9,919 bases of DNA from contig CANMFV010000023.1 in NCBI GenBank assembly GCA_947496835.1, positions 1-9,919 on the forward strand, given 5' to 3'. Shown here in pieces: positions 1 through 5,635 of this stretch; position 1 is the first letter of the stretch; every line of letters starts with the position of its first letter. The translations under genes were made by a program, and so were the position numbers. The notes beneath the pieces are model-generated. The model saw only the letters and a program-made list of their open reading frames with translations, ran no database searches and had not been told where the DNA came from. The DNA is from Flavobacteriales bacterium. GTDB lineage: Bacteria > Bacteroidota > Bacteroidia > Flavobacteriales_D > Crocinitomicaceae.

Positions 1-255
1 GAATACCTCGAAGCGGCTAAGAATGGTGACATAGTTGAAATTGCAGATGCACTCGGAGATCAATTGTACATCCTATGCGGAACAATTTTAAGACATGGCT
101 TACAAGATAAAATAGTCGAGGTTTTTGAAGAAATTCAACGTTCTAATATGAGTAAACTAGATGCTGATGGAAAACCAATCTATCGCGAAGATGGCAAAGT
201 CTTAAAGTCAGATCGTTACTTTAAGCCGAACATTGCAGCAATCTTGAATAAATAG
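1..255 (+). CDS. MazG-like nucleoside triphosphate pyrophosphohydrolase, C-terminal part (5' end outside window)
   Basis: This open frame runs from the first base to a TAG at 253-255 and encodes the last 84 residues of a protein that starts upstream. The visible part carries the second half of the all-alpha NTP-PPase (MazG/PRA-PH fold) signature: an acidic helix with EIADALGDQLY at visible residues 13-23, where the E13xxD16 pair and D20 would help bind Mg2+. A hydrophobic helix (ILCGTILRHG) follows. The tail, with SNMSKLDADGKP, a basic KSDRYFKP stretch and a short helix, is typical of the small single-domain phage/bacterial members of the family. Such enzymes hydrolyse (d)NTPs to NMP and pyrophosphate in the cytoplasm, often as house-cleaning enzymes. 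The exact substrate cannot be read from the sequence. The first EExxE half of the site lies mostly upstream and was not seen. Confidence 0.82.
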   Translation, partial: EYLEAAKNGDIVEIADALGDQLYILCGTILRHGLQDKIVEVFEEIQRSNMSKLDADGKPIYREDGKVLKSDRYFKPNIAAILNK

Positions 256-319
256 AGTTTTACACGAATTTGTTTTCATTACTTTTTCCTTTCTAAATAT
301 TTCAACTAATAAGGATACT

Positions 320-327
320 TAGATTTG
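320..327 (+). promoter_or_regulatory. candidate Bacteroidota -7 promoter element for the arginase-like gene
   Basis: TAGATTTG at 320-327 matches the Bacteroidota sigma-factor -7 consensus TAnnTTTG exactly and would start transcription near 332-334, about 12 bases before the ATG at 346. No clear TTG is found at the expected -33 position, so the call is tentative. An AAAGG at 334-338 lies 7 bases before the ATG and is the only Shine-Dalgarno-like sequence I noticed in front of a gene here. Confidence 0.4.
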
Positions 328-345
328 TTTCTTAAAGGTAAGTGA

Positions 346-1488
346 ATGACAGATATCTCAATTTATTTCCAAGCTGTTTCAGATAATGGAAATTGGAAAG
401 GCCAACAACTTGGCGCATATGTGATAAAAAATCAGGTTGAATTCCCTGAATTAGAAAAGAATAGTTGCGCGCTATTCTATGTTCCAGAATTTAGAGGTAG
501 TGGCATTGATAACACAGAACGATCCACTCATTTTCGCGAAGCATTTTACAAGCTTCACAACGAACAAGATTGGAAAACTCCGATTTATGATCTTGGAGAC
601 ATTCTGCCAGGAAATACGCTTGAAGATACTTATTTCGCTGTATCCAAAGTTGTGGCAGAATTAGTTAAAAACAAAATCATTCCAATTATCATTGGCGGAA
701 GTCAAGACTTAACTGTTGCCATGTATAATGGTTATGAGTCTCTTGAACAATTGGTCAATATATGTTCGATTGATCATTCACTTGATCTCGGTTCACCAGA
801 AGAAGAAATAAGCGCAAACGGTTTTCTAAGTCAAATTCTTTTGAAACGTCCGTGCTATTTGTTTAATCACTCGAATATTGGCTTACAAATTCCGTATGCA
901 AGTGCTAAAGAGTTTGATTTGTTTGAAAAACTCTATTTTGACATTTGTAGACTGGGAGAGTTTAATCAAGATTTCACCAAAGCAGAACCACACATTCGAA
1001 ATGCCGATATTATAAACATCGATTTTCAGTCCATTAAAGCATCCGAAACATTAAATAGCAATGGAATTCCAAATGGATTTTACGCAGAACAAATCTGTCA
1101 AATCGCACGATATGCTGGCATATCAGATAAAGTAACCTCTTTTGGGATTTTTAACTTTGAACATGTAAATGTGATGTCTGATAAGTTGTTGAGTGAGATT
1201 GTTTGGTACTTCATCCAAGGCACAATGTCGCGAAAAGGGGATTTTCCTATTGGCAGCAAATCGGGATACACACGGTTTACCGTTTTTCTTGAAGAATCTG
1301 GAAGAGAAATAGTGTTTTTTAAAAGCAATAAATCTGCACGTTGGTGGATGGAAGTTCCTTATCCACCTCAAAGTGGAACAAAATACGAAAGGCATCACAT
1401 GGTTCCATGCAATAAATTGGATTATGACAATGCCATGAATAATGAAATGCCTGATTTATGGTGGAAGACCTATCAAAAACTCGGTTAA
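346..1488 (+). CDS. arginase/formimidoylglutamase-fold protein with degraded metal site
   Basis: The 380-residue protein has the layout of the ureohydrolase (arginase/agmatinase/formimidoylglutamase) superfamily. A beta strand leads to IIIGGSQDLT (residues 114-123), then ICSIDHSLDLG (139-149) and ADIINIDFQSIKAS (220-233), matching the three metal motifs GGxH, DAHxD and SxDxDxxDP in order and spacing. Active enzymes bind two Mn2+ through two His and four Asp. Here the first His is Q120, the second is S145 and the fifth ligand is Q228, while D143, D147 and D226 remain; the DP of motif 3 is K231-A232. The fold is clear, but catalysis by the usual mechanism is doubtful. As I recall, databases name Bacteroidota homologues 'formimidoylglutamase' and some Flavobacterium genomes have one near gldK. 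A C-terminal part rich in aromatic residues (WWMEVPYP, 333-340) lies beyond the metal motifs. ATG 346 is preceded by AAAGG at 334-338. Function is not established. Confidence 0.8.
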   Translation: MTDISIYFQAVSDNGNWKGQQLGAYVIKNQVEFPELEKNSCALFYVPEFRGSGIDNTERSTHFREAFYKLHNEQDWKTPIYDLGDILPGNTLEDTYFAVSKVVAELVKNKIIPIIIGGSQDLTVAMYNGYESLEQLVNICSIDHSLDLGSPEEEISANGFLSQILLKRPCYLFNHSNIGLQIPYASAKEFDLFEKLYFDICRLGEFNQDFTKAEPHIRNADIINIDFQSIKASETLNSNGIPNGFYAEQICQIARYAGISDKVTSFGIFNFEHVNVMSDKLLSEIVWYFIQGTMSRKGDFPIGSKSGYTRFTVFLEESGREIVFFKSNKSARWWMEVPYPPQSGTKYERHHMVPCNKLDYDNAMNNEMPDLWWKTYQKLG

Positions 1489-1536
1489 GACCTTGACAAA
1501 ATTCCATATTCATTTTATTTTTTCATTTAAATTTCT

Positions 1537-1544
1537 TATTTTAG
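1537..1544 (+). promoter_or_regulatory. weak candidate promoter for the porP-gldKLMN operon
   Basis: TATTTTAG at 1537-1544 differs from the Bacteroidota -7 consensus TAnnTTTG at one position and is followed by GCACC. A start near 1550 would give a leader of about 55 bases containing the hairpin at 1555-1580. No TTG was found at the expected -33 distance. A second one-mismatch candidate, TATAATTG at 1584-1591, would give a leader of only about 8 bases. The assignment rests on position and weak sequence match alone. Confidence 0.28.
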
Positions 1545-1554
1545 CACCTTAAAA

Positions 1555-1580
1555 TATCATTTTCTTACCGGAGAATGATA
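1555..1580 (+). other. hairpin in the leader of the porP gene
   Basis: TATCATTTTC (1555-1564) and GAGAATGATA (1571-1580) form a 10-bp inverted repeat with one G-T wobble, around the six-base loop TTACCG. It ends 24 bases before the porP ATG. The stem is AT-rich and no T-run follows, so it is a poor intrinsic terminator for the upstream gene. It could instead be an mRNA leader structure or a protein-binding site. Confidence 0.45.
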
Positions 1581-1604
1581 GTTTATAATTGTTAAATAAA
1601 CCAT

Positions 1605-2549
1605 ATGCTATTGAAAACCAAGCTATTAACTATCTTGTTAGTTGCAGTAATTGGATCTATCCAAGCCCAACAAGATAAGCTCGTTACTCACTTTATTTTT
1701 GATAAAATGAGTATAAATCCGGGTAAAACAGGTCTTGACTTGTACAATGGAATTTGTGCAACATCGATTTATCGAAATCAATGGGACAAAGTAAATGGCG
1801 CTCCTAACTCCGCAATCTTAAACATTGAGTCAAATTTGTCACGTTTTTTACCTGGTGGAATTGGAATTAATTTCTACCATGATGCGATTGGTTTTAATCG
1901 TCAAAATAATGTGCTTCTTAATTATTCTTATCCATTTCAAATCGGACGAGAAAACGTTCTTGGCGTTGGAGTAGGGCTTGGCATCATGAATTATGGGATT
2001 GATCCGGAATGGGTTACGCCTAATGGACTTCCAGCTATTGAAGACCCATCACTTCCAACAAGTTTTTCCGCAACAAGTTTCGATGCGAATTTTGGATTGT
2101 ATTTTCAGTCAAAAAATTATTTTGCAGGAATCTCATCTACCCACCTTTCTGAATCTCAATTGTCAAAGCCTGGTGGAACATATCAATCCGCTCGTCATTA
2201 CTATTTAATGGGTGGTTACAAATTTAAAGATATTGGGGATGGAATGATCGATGCTCAAATGTTAGTGCGCACCGATTTAATTAAGTTTTCAGCAGACTTA
2301 AATGCACGTTACTTATTTAAGATGGATGGCAAGGACGCTTATGGTGGACTTACCTTCAGAACATCAGATGCAATAGCTGTAATGTTGGGTTATTCTCCAA
2401 CTCCGAAATTTCAGCTTGGATATTCGTATGATATTACTGTAAATAAATTAGCAAGTGTTTCTCGTGGTTCCCATGAGATGATGGTGAAATATTGTTATTT
2501 CATACCACCGCCTCCAAAGACCAAAGCGAGACACCCACGTATGTTGTAG
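1605..2549 (+). CDS. porP: PorP/SprF-family type IX secretion outer-membrane protein
   Basis: The 314-residue protein begins with a classical signal peptide (MLLKTKLLTILLVAVIGSIQA, likely cut before QQ at residue 22). The PorP/SprF family signature follows: FIFDKMSINPGKTG (30-43), then SIYRNQWDKVNGAPNSAIL (54-72), corresponding to the family's 'NPAYAG...RNQW...GAP' start. The rest alternates short amphipathic strands and turns as in an outer-membrane beta barrel. It ends with GSHEMMVKYCYF (288-299) and a terminal KARHPRML like the family's usual NPRxx ending. Members anchor or help export T9SS substrates at the outer membrane, and genomes often hold several paralogues. It is named porP here because it lies directly before gldK, as in P. 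gingivalis porPKLMN. Whether it serves the motor core or one adhesin, like SprF, cannot be decided. The 111-base gap to gldK has no visible terminator, which supports co-transcription. Confidence 0.9.
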   Translation: MLLKTKLLTILLVAVIGSIQAQQDKLVTHFIFDKMSINPGKTGLDLYNGICATSIYRNQWDKVNGAPNSAILNIESNLSRFLPGGIGINFYHDAIGFNRQNNVLLNYSYPFQIGRENVLGVGVGLGIMNYGIDPEWVTPNGLPAIEDPSLPTSFSATSFDANFGLYFQSKNYFAGISSTHLSESQLSKPGGTYQSARHYYLMGGYKFKDIGDGMIDAQMLVRTDLIKFSADLNARYLFKMDGKDAYGGLTFRTSDAIAVMLGYSPTPKFQLGYSYDITVNKLASVSRGSHEMMVKYCYFIPPPPKTKARHPRML

Positions 2550-2660
2550 TAGACAGACAAAATATAATGTAACCATTTTTATAGTTCTTACGTTATACCC
2601 CAAGTTAAAGGAATCCTGTAGCAAGGTAATTTGGATAATGGCAGAACCAAAAACAAAAGA

Positions 2661-4721
2661 ATGAAAAAATTAGTTAGTTTTTTATTTGTATTAAGTTTCT
2701 TGTACTCTTGTAGTGATGTAGAAGGAAATTTAGTCGGTGTGAGTGGTAGAGACACCTGGTATCCAGATGTTTTAGGACCTGGAAAAATGCCTTTGGGAAT
2801 GGTATATATTCCTTCTGGTGCTTTTCAGTCTGGTGAAGACGGAGAAGACATCATGGGAATGCACACTGCCCGTAAGAAAACAGTTTCTGTACCAGCATTC
2901 TATATGGACGCTACGGAAATATCCAATAACGAATACCGTCAATTTGTACACTGGGTGCGTGATTCTATTGCACGTGAGAAATTGTACCGAAGAAGTTCCG
3001 AGGAAGATGCTGAGCGATGGGTAAATGTACCGGATAATTTCTTTAAAGAGCCTTATCGCACATTAATTGATATGGGGTCCGACATTCAGGGTGGAAACAC
3101 ACCGTTTCAGTTGTACATGGATTCTACCAATAATGCAAATGCAGATCTTACGTACTTAGCAATGATGGGTAAGTTCGATCAAAAGAATGGAAATAAAAAT
3201 GCCAAAGTCAAAATTTCAAAGGAGCTAGTGAATGGATTTAAATTTGATCCCAAAAAGAATGGTCCTCTGAATTTTAAAGATGGAGTGACCATTTCTGATG
3301 ACGAATTAGCGGGAATTTTTGCCATGTATGCTTTCAAAGGAGCTCCTGCAAAAGGTGGTGCTGCTGATATGAAGGATGATAAAGGCGGTTCAACGAGAAC
3401 TACTTTTTTCCAAGGTGGAAGAGTGGACAACCGTAAATACTTCACTTTGAACTGGGCTGAACCGGTTGATTATGAAGATCCGGAAGTCGCTTTCCTCTTA
3501 TCTGATATGTACTATAGTGCGCAAGAAAGCTTCTATAAAAGAAAAGAAATTGATACGCGTTTACTTTTCTTTGATTATTTCTGGATTGATTACAAGGAAG
3601 CAGCACGACGTGGAAAAGTAATTACTAAAGCAATCGACTCTCGTAAATCTTTTGCTTACGATAGTCTTAATGGAGAAGCTGCAAATGACTTGTACAAAAG
3701 AGACCGCAGAGAACCACTTGGAAAAGATTATAAGTCAAACGATGAACACCGTGCGACTCTTTACACGGTAGATCAGAACACAAACAAAGTTTGGGTTGAT
3801 ACAACTTTATATGTTGATCAGTGGGCTGATGGTGTTACAAAAATCAATGATACAAATAAATTAAAAGGGTCAATTCTTTCCAATCCTGGACAAGACTTAG
3901 ACTTAGGTTTCACGAACAGTAAAGGTGGCCACAATGCAATACGTGGACATACAGATAGAAGTCGCTTTATTATTAAAGAGCGAATTAATATTTATCCAGA
4001 TACACTGTGTTGGGTGAGAGACTTTACCTATGCAAACCATACTCCTATGGCTCAGAACTATTTCTGGAATACTGCATATGATAATTACCCTGTAGTTGGA
4101 GTTACATGGCCACAAGCAAAAGCTTTTTCCGTTTGGCGAACTCAAATTTTCCATTCTTGGTTACAATCAAACGGAGACTTGTTTGTCAACGATTTCCGTT
4201 TACCTACAGAAAGCGAATGGGAAAGAGCAGCTCGTGGAGATTTAGATATGGCCGAATATCCTTGGGGTGGACCGTACATTAGAAACAACAGCGGATGTTT
4301 CTTGGCCAACTTTAAGCCAATGAGAGGTCGTTATTTTGAAGATGGTGGATTCTATACTGTAAAAGTTTATTCTTACAATCCAAATGGTTTTGGTTTGTAT
4401 TGTATGGCTGGAAACGTAGCAGAATGGTGTTCTACAGCTTTCGATCCTTCCGCATATGAATTCGAAACGGATATGGCCTCAGATTATGAATACGACGCAA
4501 AAGATGGAGATCATCCAGCTAAAAAACGCAAAGTACTTCGTGGTGGTTCATGGAAAGATATAGGCTTCTATTTAATGAACAGCACACGTACATTTGAATA
4601 CCAAGATACAGCCAAATCGTATATTGGATTCAGAAACACAATGACTCACTTGGGTCGTGGTGGAAAAAGTATCGAACAGGAAAATGGAGAAGAAATCCAA
4701 AGCGATATTTCAATTAAGTAA
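2661..4721 (+). CDS. gldK: GldK, T9SS periplasmic ring lipoprotein
   Basis: GldK (PorK) is a lipoprotein that forms, with GldN, the ring beneath the outer membrane in the T9SS. ATG 2661 is chosen over an in-frame TTG at 2631 because it gives a compact lipoprotein signal peptide with lipobox LYSC (14-17), making 686 residues. The fold is the formylglycine-generating-enzyme/SUMF1 type: GMVYIPSGAF (46-55), FYMDATEISNNEYRQFV (80-96), INIYPDTLCWVRDF (443-456), NYPVVGVTWPQAKAF (475-489), DFRLPTESEWERAARG (511-526), MAGNVAEW (582-589) and VLRGGSW...IGFRNT (625-660). No cysteine follows RGGSW in the C-terminal core where real FGEs carry their redox pair, so it is structural and not an oxidase, as for GldK/GldJ generally. 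The protein is much longer than the GldK/PorK I recall (about 460-490 residues). The excess lies around 110-258, including a Gly/Ala/Lys-rich linker at 226-244, and around 322-430. Confidence 0.96.
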   Translation: MKKLVSFLFVLSFLYSCSDVEGNLVGVSGRDTWYPDVLGPGKMPLGMVYIPSGAFQSGEDGEDIMGMHTARKKTVSVPAFYMDATEISNNEYRQFVHWVRDSIAREKLYRRSSEEDAERWVNVPDNFFKEPYRTLIDMGSDIQGGNTPFQLYMDSTNNANADLTYLAMMGKFDQKNGNKNAKVKISKELVNGFKFDPKKNGPLNFKDGVTISDDELAGIFAMYAFKGAPAKGGAADMKDDKGGSTRTTFFQGGRVDNRKYFTLNWAEPVDYEDPEVAFLLSDMYYSAQESFYKRKEIDTRLLFFDYFWIDYKEAARRGKVITKAIDSRKSFAYDSLNGEAANDLYKRDRREPLGKDYKSNDEHRATLYTVDQNTNKVWVDTTLYVDQWADGVTKINDTNKLKGSILSNPGQDLDLGFTNSKGGHNAIRGHTDRSRFIIKERINIYPDTLCWVRDFTYANHTPMAQNYFWNTAYDNYPVVGVTWPQAKAFSVWRTQIFHSWLQSNGDLFVNDFRLPTESEWERAARGDLDMAEYPWGGPYIRNNSGCFLANFKPMRGRYFEDGGFYTVKVYSYNPNGFGLYCMAGNVAEWCSTAFDPSAYEFETDMASDYEYDAKDGDHPAKKRKVLRGGSWKDIGFYLMNSTRTFEYQDTAKSYIGFRNTMTHLGRGGKSIEQENGEEIQSDISIK

Positions 4722-4760
4722 TCAATGTTTAATCTATAGTTTAATTTAAAATCAAAAGTT
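4722..4760 (+). other. short AT-rich gldK-gldL intergenic spacer
   Basis: The 39 bases between gldK and gldL are nearly all A/T and show no hairpin, terminator or good promoter. This fits continuous transcription. No Shine-Dalgarno sequence precedes the gldL ATG; the immediate context is AAAAGTTATG, and gldN has the very similar CAAGTTATG. Confidence 0.5.
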
Positions 4761-5582
4761 ATGAGTGGTAATGGTGGTTTTTTTGCTTCAAGAAAGTACA
4801 AGTTGTTTGTTAAATACCTTTCTGGATTTGGAGCATCAGTGGTAATTGTTGGTGCGTTATTTAAAATTATGCACTGGCCTGGGTGTGACGCCATGTTGAT
4901 CGCAGGTTTGTTAACAGAAGCAGGTATCTTTGCGTTTATCGCTCTTGAACCAATGCATGAAGATCCAGACTGGACACGTGTATTCCCTGAATTAGCTGTA
5001 CATGAAAACAATGAAGAAAATCGTTTACTGCCTTTATTGAAAAAAGGTGGACTAGGTGGCGGTGGTGCTGCTGACGGTTTGGCAAAAGAGCTAGACAAAG
5101 CAGGAATTGACCAAAATCTTTTAGCTCGTTTAAAAGACGGCATGTCAAACCTTGCAGACAACGCAAAATCATTAGGTGCTGTGGCAACTGCAGTTGGTGC
5201 AACTGATTCTTACGTAAAAAGCTTGGAAACAGCTTCAGCAAGTTTAACTAAATTGACTGACCAGTACGCTGCTTCAGCTCAAGCAATTGCCGGAATCTCA
5301 ACTGAGGGCCAAGGTAATTTCGGTTCTGAAATGCAAAAATTAGGTCAAAACCTAGGTGCATTGAACAACGTTTACGAATTACAACTGAAATCTTCTCAAG
5401 ACTACTTGGATTCCCTTGGTCAAATGAATGCACTTCAAGATAACATCAAAAATATCATGACGGATCTTGCTGCTTCTGCAAAAGATACGACATCTTACCG
5501 TGAAAACATGTCTATGTTGTCTCAAAACTTAACAGACTTGAACAACGTATATGGTAACATGTTGAAAGCTATGAAAGCTTAA
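4761..5582 (+). CDS. gldL: GldL, inner-membrane stator of the T9SS/gliding motor
   Basis: This 273-residue protein is the proton-channel stator that surrounds the GldM helices and drives T9SS secretion and gliding. Two transmembrane helices occupy roughly 19-37 (GASVVIVGALFKIM) and 43-62 (DAMLIAGLLTEAGIFAFIAL), joined by the family motif KIMHWPG (35-41). K35, H38 and E53 line up with K27, H30 and E49 of Flavobacterium johnsoniae GldL, the charged intramembrane residues tied to motor function (alignment from memory). The cytoplasmic part contains a Gly-rich linker (KKGGLGGGGAADG, 94-106). A long helical domain then ends in two copies of an LNNVY motif (201-205 and 260-264). The window offers no stop, frameshift or overlap, and 39 and 53 bases separate it from gldK and gldM. 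The short tail MLKAMKA is typical of GldL. Confidence 0.97.
   Translation: MSGNGGFFASRKYKLFVKYLSGFGASVVIVGALFKIMHWPGCDAMLIAGLLTEAGIFAFIALEPMHEDPDWTRVFPELAVHENNEENRLLPLLKKGGLGGGGAADGLAKELDKAGIDQNLLARLKDGMSNLADNAKSLGAVATAVGATDSYVKSLETASASLTKLTDQYAASAQAIAGISTEGQGNFGSEMQKLGQNLGALNNVYELQLKSSQDYLDSLGQMNALQDNIKNIMTDLAASAKDTTSYRENMSMLSQNLTDLNNVYGNMLKAMKA
5331..5564 (+). repeat. internal protein repeat in the GldL C-terminal domain
   Basis: Residues 191-209 (MQKLGQNLGALNNVYELQL) and 250-268 (MSMLSQNLTDLNNVYGNML) of GldL align without gaps and share 11 of 19 residues. The start-to-start distance is 177 bases. The DNA of both copies includes TTGAACAACGT. This looks like an old duplication of a helical unit within the cytoplasmic domain, not a DNA mobile repeat. 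Confidence 0.7.
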
Positions 5583-5583
5583 T

Positions 5584-5599
5584 ATTAGTACGTACTAAT
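5584..5599 (+). repeat. perfect 16-bp palindrome between gldL and gldM
   Basis: ATTAGTACGTACTAAT is its own reverse complement over all 16 bases and begins one base after the gldL stop codon. As RNA it could fold into a 6-bp stem with an ACGT loop. There is no T-run and the stem is weak, so it is not a convincing terminator. A dimeric regulator site, an mRNA processing or stability element within the operon, or chance are all possible. Confidence 0.6.
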
Positions 5600-5635
5600 T
5601 TATTTTATTTACAAACAAACTAATAGCTAGAAATT

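Noticed and set aside
1493..1520. TTGACA followed by an AT-rich TTATTT 16 bases later, like an E. coli-type sigma-70 promoter.
   Set aside because: Bacteroidota primary sigma factors do not use that consensus, and the -10 match is poor; AT-rich DNA produces such matches easily.
2631..2660. N-terminal extension of GldK from an in-frame TTG, adding ten residues (MDNGRTKNKR).
   Set aside because: The ATG at 2661 gives a standard lipoprotein signal peptide (MKK plus hydrophobic core plus LYSC). The extension would place ten charged or polar residues before it and needs a rare start codon.
2550..2660. Search of the porP-gldK gap for a terminator, promoter or small gene.
   Set aside because: No stable hairpin with a T-run, no exact TAnnTTTG element (only TAATTTG, one base short) and no plausible short gene were found; it reads as an operon spacer.
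4646..5161. A 171-codon open frame on the - strand over the end of gldK and the start of gldL.
   Set aside because: It lies entirely opposite two well-recognised genes, has Ser/Pro-rich composition typical of antisense frames, and shows no family motif or start signal.
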